DNA from: Legionella sp. | GTDB taxonomy: Bacteria; Pseudomonadota; Gammaproteobacteria; Legionellales; Legionellaceae | Reading direction: 5' to 3' | Assembly (NCBI GenBank): GCA_003507515.1 | Contig: DNVL01000096.1 | Coordinates: 1,999 to 7,941, forward strand | Length of the DNA stretch: 5,943 nucleotides | Shown: positions 1 to 5,529 of the stretch, piece after piece | How positions within the stretch are numbered: the stretch's first letter is position 1 | Layout: every line of letters starts with the position of its first letter | Made by a program: the position numbers and the translations under genes | The notes under the pieces: model-generated | Seen by the model: only the letters and a program-made list of their open reading frames with translations | The model's database searches: none | What the model was told of the DNA's origin: nothing

Positions 1-299
1 AAGCTTCGAACGCCAGCACACAAACCATAGGGTACATTTCGCGAGCGTGTTTCCTATTCTATGCCCTCCCGCAAATCATCAAAAACAAAACATTGAAATC
101 AGCACACGCCATTAGTTTAAACTTTGTTTATTTAAATGTCACCCTGTCCCTATTAGACCTGATCTCGGCCTGGTGTTTGGATTGGGGCTGGCCCAATAAA
201 TTGGCATCGCCCATCATGGTGGCCTTGATGTTGGTGTTGCTGAGGCAACGGCGTCAATACACTGTAGGTGCCGATTCTGCTTATGAGTGCGCCATGTGA
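1..299 (+). CDS. PQ-loop repeat membrane protein, C-terminal part (5' end outside window)
   Basis: The frame that ends at the TGA at 297-299 stays open back to the window edge, so this is a 5'-truncated gene and not a small gene starting at the TTG at 93. The visible part begins ASNASTQTIGYISRACFL and then reads YALPQIIKNKTLKSAHAIS. This matches the PQ-loop signature: a Pro-Gln pair (codons at 69-74) in the first helix of a three-helix unit, followed by I-x-x-N and a K-S-x-x-x-[IL]-S turn. Two more hydrophobic segments follow, about 117-185 and 204-245, and then a basic cluster (RQRRQY), usually cytoplasmic. PQ-loop/SWEET/cystinosin-like proteins are small transporters or membrane receptors built from such triple-helix units. 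Substrate and full length cannot be told here. No clear terminator follows the stop. Confidence 0.72.
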   Translation, partial: ASNASTQTIGYISRACFLFYALPQIIKNKTLKSAHAISLNFVYLNVTLSLLDLISAWCLDWGWPNKLASPIMVALMLVLLRQRRQYTVGADSAYECAM

Positions 300-416
300 A
301 AGCCGCCTTCTGCAGCAATATATGGCGATCTTAAACTGTATCTATCCAAATGAACCTGTTGCGAAATCTGGAAACTTCCTCTACTGTAAGTAAATGATTG
401 CAAAAAGAGAATACGA

Positions 417-1346
417 ATGATGCGCTCCTGTTTACTGATCTGCGGTGTACTGGCTTTAACCGGCTGCAAAATACCGTTGAGCACCCCATCACACCACACA
501 ATTCGCCATGCCAATGACCCCATGCCCTCGTTTACACGCGTGGCAATCAACGGCAACATCGATGTCACCTTGCACACCGGCTGCCCGCATACAGCCGTTG
601 TGTTAAGAGGCAATCCACAAGATAAATCCGCCGTCCAAATGACGGTAAACCACGGCCTATTGCGCCTCACGTTACGCAAAAGCGACCCACACCATGACCG
701 CGTACATGCCGACATTTGCACTCATTACCTGACGCAGTGGGTCTATCGTGGCACAGGAACCGTCGTGGGCAGCAACATCCGCTCCGGCATGCTCGATGCC
801 ACCATTGATAACCAAGGCAGCACTGTACTGCAAGGGCAAATAGCTGTGAGACATTTAACCATCAAAGGAACCGGGTTTACGCAAATCAATGGCGTCACGG
901 GGCATGGGTTAACCATCAACGTCGCCGGAAAACCGCGCATTCAGCTGGCCGGGGTGATGGATGTGGTTGCTTTAAACATGAGAGGCGATGGATGGGTTAG
1001 TTTGTATTGGATTAAAAGCCAGTCACTTAAAATACGGGCCCACGGGAAAGGTTTTGTGCAAATGGCAGGCGTTGTAGACATGCTCGACTTGGAACTATGG
1101 GATAGTGCGCGGTTCAATGGACGTTATTTGCGCGGTGACCATGTCTTTGCAAAAACCCACGACCGTGCGGTTGCTGATATCTCCGTGTTAAAACGCCAGC
1201 ATACCCTGGCCTTGAATTCGAGCAATATTTATTTTCACAATATCCCCGACATGAAAGCCGACTTCATGGCCAATGCAGGCGCCGTGCTGGACCTGCGCGA
1301 ATGGGAATTGCCGTTTATGGAAGAGCATACTCGCTATAATCGGTGA
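417..1346 (+). CDS. GIN-domain (DUF2807-like) outer-membrane lipoprotein
   Basis: This 309-residue protein opens with a lipoprotein signal: MMR, a hydrophobic stretch, then the lipobox L14-T15-G16-C17. Lysine, not aspartate, follows the cysteine, which by the E. coli sorting rule suggests the outer membrane. Residues about 40-85 read like the start of a GIN domain (F-x-x-V-A-I-N-G-N-I-D-V-T-L followed by V-N-H-G-L-L-R-L-T-L). The rest alternates short hydrophobic strands with Gly/Asn turns (ATIDNQGS, LTIKGTG, LTINVAGK, LKIRAHGK), as expected of a right-handed beta-helix. GIN/DUF2807 proteins are described as putative adhesin heads or are of unknown function, so a surface or periplasmic role is inference. 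ATG codons lie at 417 and 420, and a weak AGAG site at 406-409 suits either. No convincing promoter was found in 300-416. The 3' end overlaps the convergent hydrolase gene. Confidence 0.82.
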   Translation: MMRSCLLICGVLALTGCKIPLSTPSHHTIRHANDPMPSFTRVAINGNIDVTLHTGCPHTAVVLRGNPQDKSAVQMTVNHGLLRLTLRKSDPHHDRVHADICTHYLTQWVYRGTGTVVGSNIRSGMLDATIDNQGSTVLQGQIAVRHLTIKGTGFTQINGVTGHGLTINVAGKPRIQLAGVMDVVALNMRGDGWVSLYWIKSQSLKIRAHGKGFVQMAGVVDMLDLELWDSARFNGRYLRGDHVFAKTHDRAVADISVLKRQHTLALNSSNIYFHNIPDMKADFMANAGAVLDLREWELPFMEEHTRYNR

Positions 1347-2173
1347 GGAGATGCATTCACACAAGCCACAATCGCCTCCATATCACCATCCAACGGCAGC
1401 ACGTGAGCAGAATGCTCTAACCAGTGGGTGGTGACATGCGGCAGATTTTTAAAGCGCTCCGCCACCTGCTTTGAGTCAACCACCGCATCAAAACGCCCCA
1501 GAAATAGATCCGTCGGGCAATGGGGCGGCAGAAAAGAGAAATCGTTAATCAGCGTTAATATTTGAATGATGGTCGTCAAGGGCTGTTGGCGATAAGCTAA
1601 CTCCGGATAACGATGGGTGTATAAATTACCTGCCCGATTACGCAAACGCCGCAGACCTAAACCCTGCAAAACACGGGCGGCACACAGCGCCACCGGCACG
1701 TTGATGTGTAACGAGAGCGAAGGCGCGAGCAAATACAAACGATTCAGAGCATAGCGCTGACTTAAATGACACGCGAGCAAGCCCCCTAGCGAAAAACCCA
1801 ACACATATACTGTTTGATAATTGTCTATCAAGCCCTCACACGCATCAGTGGCGGCAGCTAACCATTCAATCGACGTGCTTTTTGCAAAGGTAGCAATGCT
1901 GTCTGCATGACCCGGCAATACCGGACAAACCACGGCATCATACCCCGTGATCGCAGGATGCATGGCGCGGAACACCGCAGGAGAAGATGAAAAACCGTGC
2001 AATAACAACAATGCACGGGCATTTCCCTTGCCGCGAATATCAACGGGCGCCAACAAAGGCACGTCTTCAGAAGAAAACCGTTTGACGAATTTCCCGCCTG
2101 TCATGAACCGAAAATCCTGAATCTTCACGTTTACCCCTGTTATTGAGTGCATAAGGCGGGTTATATCATCCAT
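1334..2173 (-). CDS. Alpha/beta-hydrolase, carboxylesterase / monoacylglycerol lipase type
   Basis: The product is a soluble serine hydrolase of 279 residues from the ATG at 2173. Numbering below counts from a TTG at 2185 (283 residues). The parts are in canonical order: an LLLLHGFSSSP strand and oxyanion loop (H63-G64), the PVLPGHADS loop (about 88-96), the nucleophile elbow G-F-S-L-G-G with Ser132, the acid in LFLGRFDAVV (Asp233), and the base in EHSAHVLPLD (His261, or less likely His258). The arrangement resembles Est30-type carboxylesterases, which cleave short-to-medium acyl esters; the true substrate is unknown. There is no signal peptide, so it is probably cytoplasmic. The start is uncertain: a GGAGGG lies 3 bases before the TTG at 2185 but 15 before the ATG at 2173, and a further in-frame ATG sits at 2152. 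The gene is convergent with the lipoprotein gene and divergent from orphan A. Confidence 0.87.
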   Translation of the reverse strand: MDDITRLMHSITGVNVKIQDFRFMTGGKFVKRFSSEDVPLLAPVDIRGKGNARALLLLHGFSSSPAVFRAMHPAITGYDAVVCPVLPGHADSIATFAKSTSIEWLAAATDACEGLIDNYQTVYVLGFSLGGLLACHLSQRYALNRLYLLAPSLSLHINVPVALCAARVLQGLGLRRLRNRAGNLYTHRYPELAYRQQPLTTIIQILTLINDFSFLPPHCPTDLFLGRFDAVVDSKQVAERFKNLPHVTTHWLEHSAHVLPLDGDMEAIVACVNASPHRL

Positions 2174-2199
2174 ATAAACTATCAAAAACCCTCCGCTGG

Positions 2200-2219
2200 G
2201 TCCAGCGCAGTGCCTGGAC
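2200..2219. repeat. Short inverted repeat in the divergent intergenic region
   Basis: GTCCAG (2200-2205) and CTGGAC (2214-2219) are perfect 6-bp inverted arms around an 8-base spacer. They lie between the hydrolase start and the -35 region of orphan A. This could be an operator-like site serving one or both divergent genes, or a hairpin in the hydrolase 5' leader. Six base pairs could also arise by chance. Confidence 0.35.
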
Positions 2220-2220
2220 T

Positions 2221-2249
2221 ACACATGATCTGTTTTTTTCGTATATAAT
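2221..2249 (+). promoter_or_regulatory. Sigma-70-type promoter of orphan A
   Basis: A perfect TATAAT -10 box lies at 2244-2249. The best -35 candidate is TACACA at 2220-2225 with 18-bp spacing, matching TTGACA at four of six positions. A T7 tract (2233-2239) lies in the spacer. Transcription would start near 2256, leaving about 33 bases before the preferred ATG at 2289. Aligned without gaps on the -10 box, 21 of the 29 bases 2221-2249 match the orphan B promoter at 3441-3469. Confidence 0.7.
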
Positions 2250-2277
2250 TAAAGCGAACCAAACTGAATGAACAAGC

Positions 2278-2282
2278 AGAGG
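2278..2282 (+). promoter_or_regulatory. Ribosome binding site that decides the orphan A start
   Basis: AGAGG ends six bases before the third of three consecutive ATG codons (2283, 2286, 2289). The upstream ATG at 2268 has no comparable site and lies only about 12 bases after the predicted transcription start. Orphan B uses the same AGAGG with the same six-base spacing, which supports 2289 as the start. Confidence 0.65.
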
Positions 2283-2288
2283 ATGATG

Positions 2289-3395
2289 ATGGCATTCAAT
2301 CCAAAATCCGAACCGCGTAATCGCACAATGAAGAACATTGCAACAACCGCAAAGACGCCAGAAGAAGCGCTCGCCCTAAAAAATGAATGGCTAAAAAAGC
2401 ATGGCCCCATGGGGACTGCGATGCAAGATGCGATAGAAAAGCATGAAGCCAGACAGAAAAAAGAAAAAATGCTCCACATCCTTGAAACACAGCGACAGAT
2501 AAAGCTAATTGAAGCGAACATCCTCTTATCCATGGCTGCGAAAAGAAAAGCAATCCAAGAGAAACGAAGGAAAGAGGCAGAAGAAATACAAAAAGGCATG
2601 TCGCCCGAGGAAAGAACCCTTGCGCACAAAAAAGAAGAGGAAGCAAAAGCGGCCGCCGCATCCGAAAATCAGACCAGAAGCAACATAACGGGCGACCAAA
2701 AAGACTTGAATATCGTATACAATACTTTACTTGAAGGTTTATTAAAAGAACAGGTTCAGCAGGTTCAGGAACAAATGGCACGTAAAAAAGAAACCGTTGA
2801 AGGGATAAAAAAGGCGGGTAATTTTGATGATGCGGAGCGATTCAAGTCGGTAAAAGCAAGAATTGCCGCGATTGAGCAACAACATGCGAAGCCGAAAGCG
2901 AATAGACCATCAGCCAATACCTTCACGCAAAAAAAATCATCGTGGGTTTCTGATCAGCAAGGGGGATGGGTCAAGCAGGAGGAGAGCCCACAAACCACAA
3001 CAACACCCAAACCTGCCTTGACCGCAGCGCAGGCAAAAATGGAGCACGTGAAACCTCTTGTGACAAACATCACTCGCACAGGGTCAGATGCTGAAACGCT
3101 GGCTCAAAAACCACAAGAATTTCAACCCGTCTCCTCGATTATACCAACCCCTACGTTAAACTTAGCGCCTGCCCCCAACACGCGCACGGCCCGTGAAAAG
3201 CGAGCAGAAGCACAACAGACGCAAATGAAGCCCCTTCCCTGCACCGAAAATGCCGCTGGTGCATCGTCTATTGCATATCAAGTGCCAAAGAACATCACCC
3301 CAACCGCCCTTCAGGAACCTGCGGCACCTATACCCGCCGCACCAACCCCCATGCCGCTGACGCCAAGGGCACCTAGACCACCGGGAGCACGATAA
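2289..3395 (+). CDS. Orphan A: charged, coiled-coil and proline-rich protein with KHGPMG motif (unknown function)
   Basis: I do not recognise a family. The product has 368 residues from the ATG at 2289 (375 from the ATG at 2268; numbering below uses 375). It has no signal peptide or membrane segment. Residues 41-62 carry a W-L-x-KHGPMG-x-x-M-x-DAIE-x4-R motif also found in orphan B. Residues 58-130 are a Lys/Glu/Ala-rich helix, probably a coiled coil. A second helical region (about 148-206) contains a duplicated QVQ and a segment, KKAGNFDDAERFKSVKARIA, loosely like a UVR or DM14 helical hairpin. From about 207 the chain turns Gln/Thr/Pro-rich and ends in a proline/alanine tail (about 340-375), likely disordered. 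It lies between a hydrolase gene and orphan B, with its own promoter and terminator. The composition suits a secreted effector or a cytoplasmic scaffold, but neither is shown. It is clearly coding: a long open frame with promoter, ribosome site and terminator. Confidence 0.8.
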   Translation: MAFNPKSEPRNRTMKNIATTAKTPEEALALKNEWLKKHGPMGTAMQDAIEKHEARQKKEKMLHILETQRQIKLIEANILLSMAAKRKAIQEKRRKEAEEIQKGMSPEERTLAHKKEEEAKAAAASENQTRSNITGDQKDLNIVYNTLLEGLLKEQVQQVQEQMARKKETVEGIKKAGNFDDAERFKSVKARIAAIEQQHAKPKANRPSANTFTQKKSSWVSDQQGGWVKQEESPQTTTTPKPALTAAQAKMEHVKPLVTNITRTGSDAETLAQKPQEFQPVSSIIPTPTLNLAPAPNTRTAREKRAEAQQTQMKPLPCTENAAGASSIAYQVPKNITPTALQEPAAPIPAAPTPMPLTPRAPRPPGAR

Positions 3396-3412
3396 TCATT
3401 CCTGGTTTTTTT
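3380..3412 (+). terminator. Rho-independent terminator after orphan A
   Basis: ACCGGGA (3380-3386) pairs with TCCTGGT (3400-3406) to give seven base pairs including one G-U, with a 13-base loop. Seven T residues (3406-3412) follow at once. The left arm lies in the last codons of orphan A and the TAA stop is in the loop. It separates A from B, agreeing with a separate promoter for B. Confidence 0.7.
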
Positions 3413-3440
3413 CCTATTGATCAATGAAGAAGAGAAAAAA

Positions 3441-3469
3441 ATACAAAATGTGCGTTTTCCGTCTATAAT
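3441..3469 (+). promoter_or_regulatory. Sigma-70-type promoter of orphan B
   Basis: A perfect TATAAT -10 box lies at 3464-3469, with a poor -35 (ATACAA at 3441-3446, 17-bp spacing). Transcription would start near 3476, about 29 bases before the ATG. With the orphan A promoter it shares the pattern TGnnTTTTnCGTnTATAAT and several upstream A/C positions. The weak -35 in both promoters leaves room for an activator. Confidence 0.68.
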
Positions 3470-3493
3470 AGAATTAAAATCACTGGCATTCGT

Positions 3494-3498
3494 AGAGG
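3494..3498 (+). promoter_or_regulatory. Ribosome binding site of orphan B
   Basis: AGAGG ends six bases before the ATG at 3505. Site and spacing are identical to those before the preferred start of orphan A. Confidence 0.7.
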
Positions 3499-3504
3499 TT
3501 TATT

Positions 3505-4461
3505 ATGACACAGACTCCAAACCCAACCCCAGACCCAACACTGGGTACTTCGGCTGTAGCGGACACAGAGGCTGCACCGGAAGAAAAGAAAAAGCCGGAG
3601 GATCCCCCTCCTATTGATAACAAGGAGAAAAAAAAGATCGTAATAGAGGGTGACAATTGGGCAGCGATCTTAAACAGCATGATGGATGCAGCGCTGAATG
3701 GGACGTTTAATTTATTTGTCGATGATTATAACAACTTTATTAAGGGCCCTTTAAAGGGAAGCGAACACGGAACACCATTCGAGCAATATGTCAACTCAAA
3801 GAGTCTAGTCAGTAAAGCACTAAAAGAGCTAGATAGGTTAACCGATAAAAACCCAACATTACAAGAACTGAAAAAAGACATCCGACAAGCGATGACCCCG
3901 GCGACAAAGGAAGAAGCCAACGCTCAGCAGGAGATGTACCATGCTGCCATGGATGGCTTTAAAAATAAAGCTGAGATGGATGTGAAAGCTGCGGAAGAGA
4001 AATGGACCGAAAGGAACTTTCATCCTGAAAATGTCCCGGAGCAGGAAAAAGGGTCGTACCTTGCTCACATCAATAAGATTAAAAAGCCTTACATGGACGA
4101 CATTAAAAATCAGGCAGAGGAGGCTCGTAAAACAGCGGAAGCTAACTGGATCACTAAGCATGGTCCCATGGGGAATAAAATGAAGGATGCTATTGAAAAC
4201 AATGCGGGGAGAAAGCGCGAACTTGATGCACCAAGGGAAACAGAAGCAAACAAAACGCCTAATAATTTAGGAGACCCAAAACAGGCTCCTGCGGTAAACA
4301 TGACCCCCCCTGCCAGCACCTCACCCGCGGGATTTGCTACAGAGGTAATACAGAAAGCTGCTGAAGCGGTGGAGGTGAGAAATCTAGGAACACCCACAAC
4401 GCCGCTCTCGCACAACCCTACTCAAAATCCCCACCCCCCCCCGAATGAGCTAAATCCCTGA
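3505..4461 (+). CDS. Orphan B: helical protein with tandem repeat and KHGPMG motif, Pro-rich ends (unknown function)
   Basis: I do not recognise a family. The 318-residue product has no signal peptide or membrane helix. Residues 1-45 are Pro/Thr/Glu/Lys-rich and probably disordered. Residues about 46-130 look folded and helical (GDNWAAILNSMMDAAL, then FVDDYNNFI, then KELDRL). Residues 149-172 and 197-220 form an internal repeat with a period of exactly 48 residues: M-D-x-x-K-N-x-A-E and K-x-A-E-x-x-W are conserved. The second copy runs into WITKHGPMG and DAIE (215-236), the motif shared with orphan A. The tail (about 245-318) is Pro/Thr/Asn-rich and likely disordered. A nine-C run (4434-4442) lies six codons from the stop. 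The gene has its own promoter and faces the GMP reductase gene end to end. Function is unknown; a secreted or scaffold role, possibly alongside A, is inference. Confidence 0.8.
   Translation: MTQTPNPTPDPTLGTSAVADTEAAPEEKKKPEDPPPIDNKEKKKIVIEGDNWAAILNSMMDAALNGTFNLFVDDYNNFIKGPLKGSEHGTPFEQYVNSKSLVSKALKELDRLTDKNPTLQELKKDIRQAMTPATKEEANAQQEMYHAAMDGFKNKAEMDVKAAEEKWTERNFHPENVPEQEKGSYLAHINKIKKPYMDDIKNQAEEARKTAEANWITKHGPMGNKMKDAIENNAGRKRELDAPRETEANKTPNNLGDPKQAPAVNMTPPASTSPAGFATEVIQKAAEAVEVRNLGTPTTPLSHNPTQNPHPPPNELNP
3949..4164 (+). repeat. Internal 48-residue-period repeat within orphan B
   Basis: Codons 149-172 (3949-4020) and 197-220 (4093-4164) align without gaps and are identical at 10 of 24 positions, including Met-Asp at the start, K-N, A-E and the Trp (Trp167 and Trp215). 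Only the second copy continues into KHGPMG. The pattern suggests two related helical units. Confidence 0.6.
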
Positions 4462-4488
4462 GGGCCTATTGACAAGACCAAGAGGCCC
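4462..4488. terminator. Hairpin filling the gap between convergent orphan B and GMP reductase genes
   Basis: GGGCCT (4462-4467) and AGGCCC (4483-4488) are perfect inverted arms. One mismatch inside them, TTG and CAA extend the stem around a 7-base loop. The hairpin fills exactly the 27 bases between the two stop codons. Neither strand has a T tract after it, so it may be a weak bidirectional terminator or a 3'-end stabiliser. Confidence 0.5.
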
Positions 4489-5496
4489 CTACATCAACTT
4501 ATGCGGCAAGCTCTCTAATCGGCCGGCTTGCGTCACCAACACAAAATTCAGCTTACGCTGCAATTCACTGATGGTATCGGCTCCCGCATAAGTTAAACCT
4601 GAGCGCAAACCACCCACGATATCGGCAATGATAGCGTCTTGTTGCTCTGAATATGCTACGTCCGCGGAGACGCCTTCAGCGGTTTTCCATTCGTGCATTT
4701 GGCCTAGGAAATCTTCTTGGGCTTCACGAGATGCCATGCCACGGTATCGCTTCACCTGTTTGCCTTGGTCATTGACAATGACGTCGCCTGGCGTGGGCGC
4801 GGTGCCAGCGAGCATGCCGCCGATCATGACAAAATCAGCGCCAAAGGCAAGTGCTTTGACGATGTCACCAGAGGTGCGTAGCCCACCGTCGGCCACGATT
4901 GAGCGATCGGTGCGGGCGCAATCTTGAATACAGGTCAGCATGGGCACGCCAAACCCTGTTTTAATCCGCGTGCTGCAAACCGAGCCCCCACCAATGCCAG
5001 CCTTGATGATGTCAGCCCCGCAGGATGCCAGGTAATCCGCACCCGCATAGGTGGCAACGTTACCCGCCATGATGCAGCGTGATCCTAGCAGTTGCCGTAG
5101 ATTTTTTAACGTTTTGCCAACGTATTTCGCATGCGCATGGGCCACATCAACGCAAAAAAAGTCAGCGCCTGCGTCACGCAGTGCCTCAGCACGCTCCAAT
5201 TCAGCAGCGCTGCAGCCGACAGACACAAACGCCTGCCCCACGCATGCTTTGAATTCTTTGATGTTGTCTTCTACGCTTAAAAAGCGGTGCAACACGCCTA
5301 TGCCGCCTTTGCTGTGCATGAAATTTGCCATGCCGCTTTCGGTGACCGTGTCCATGTTCGAGCTCATGACCGGTAATGCCAGGGTCAACAGCCCTTGGCG
5401 ATCGGTCACGCCAATGTCAACGATTCGTCTGGATTCGTGATGGTTGTAAGACGGAATAAGAAGCACGTCATCAAATGTAATGGCTTGTGTAGACAT
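4489..5496 (-). CDS. guaC: GMP reductase (IMPDH/GMPR family, no CBS domains)
   Basis: GMP reductase converts GMP to IMP and ammonia with NADPH, in cytoplasmic purine salvage. The 335-residue protein is a single TIM barrel of family-typical length for GuaC; IMP dehydrogenases are near 490 because of inserted CBS domains, absent here. Visible landmarks are [10 protein letters not shown] (8-17), [11 protein letters not shown] (42-52), the catalytic loop [11 protein letters not shown] with Cys174 and Thr176, the phosphate loop VADGG (201-205), and IGGMLAGT (225-232), where the GG is reductase-like (IMPDH usually has GS). The flap reads [10 protein letters not shown], with a glutamate (258) at or one place from the catalytic Glu of known reductases. 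GIGGGS replaces the usual GIGPGS. An IMPDH-like activity cannot be fully excluded. The ATG at 5496 has an AGGA site six bases upstream. The PIN-PhoH gene ends 33 bp upstream on the same strand, so an operon is likely. Confidence 0.85.
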   Translation of the reverse strand: MSTQAITFDDVLLIPSYNHHESRRIVDIGVTDRQGLLTLALPVMSSNMDTVTESGMANFMHSKGGIGVLHRFLSVEDNIKEFKACVGQAFVSVGCSAAELERAEALRDAGADFFCVDVAHAHAKYVGKTLKNLRQLLGSRCIMAGNVATYAGADYLASCGADIIKAGIGGGSVCSTRIKTGFGVPMLTCIQDCARTDRSIVADGGLRTSGDIVKALAFGADFVMIGGMLAGTAPTPGDVIVNDQGKQVKRYRGMASREAQEDFLGQMHEWKTAEGVSADVAYSEQQDAIIADIVGGLRSGLTYAGADTISELQRKLNFVLVTQAGRLESLPHKLM

Positions 5497-5502
5497 AAGA
5501 TA

Positions 5503-5506
5503 TCCT
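5503..5506 (-). promoter_or_regulatory. Ribosome binding site of the GMP reductase gene
   Basis: On the minus strand AGGA ends six bases before the ATG at 5496, confirming that start. It lies in the 33-bp gap after the PIN-PhoH stop codon. Confidence 0.65.
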
Positions 5507-5529
5507 GTTTATAAGAAAATAGTAGCGTA

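Noticed and set aside
1..6. HindIII site (AAGCTT) exactly at the first base
   Set aside because: It may reflect a clone boundary or chance; nothing else suggests a biological junction there.
93..299. Separate 68-residue gene starting at the TTG at 93
   Set aside because: The frame is open to the left edge and the PQ-loop signature lies partly upstream of the TTG, so it is an internal codon of a larger gene.
300..416. Promoter before the lipoprotein gene (TTGCGA at 359-364 with TACTGT at 382-387)
   Set aside because: The -35 matches four of six and the -10 only three of six, which is too weak to call. The gene may also be read from upstream.
2221..2267. PmrA-type or CpxR-type regulator box before orphan A, as before some Legionella/Coxiella effectors
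   Set aside because: I could not find the paired CTTAA or GTAAA half-sites at the right spacing; only a single TTAAA-like stretch is present.
2751..2768. Tandem 9-bp repeat CAGGTTCAG in orphan A
   Set aside because: The duplication is perfect but has only two copies and encodes QVQ-QVQ inside a helix, so it is a minor local duplication.
2249..2781. Minus-strand ORFs opposite orphan A, rich in Phe/Leu/Ser
   Set aside because: They mirror the Lys/Glu/Ala-rich codons of orphan A (AAA and GAA read as TTT and TTC) and have no ribosome site.
3417..3617. Small plus-strand ORF with a TTG start between orphans A and B
   Set aside because: It covers the orphan B promoter and ribosome site, then overlaps orphan B in another frame. 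It has no ribosome site and no recognisable sequence.
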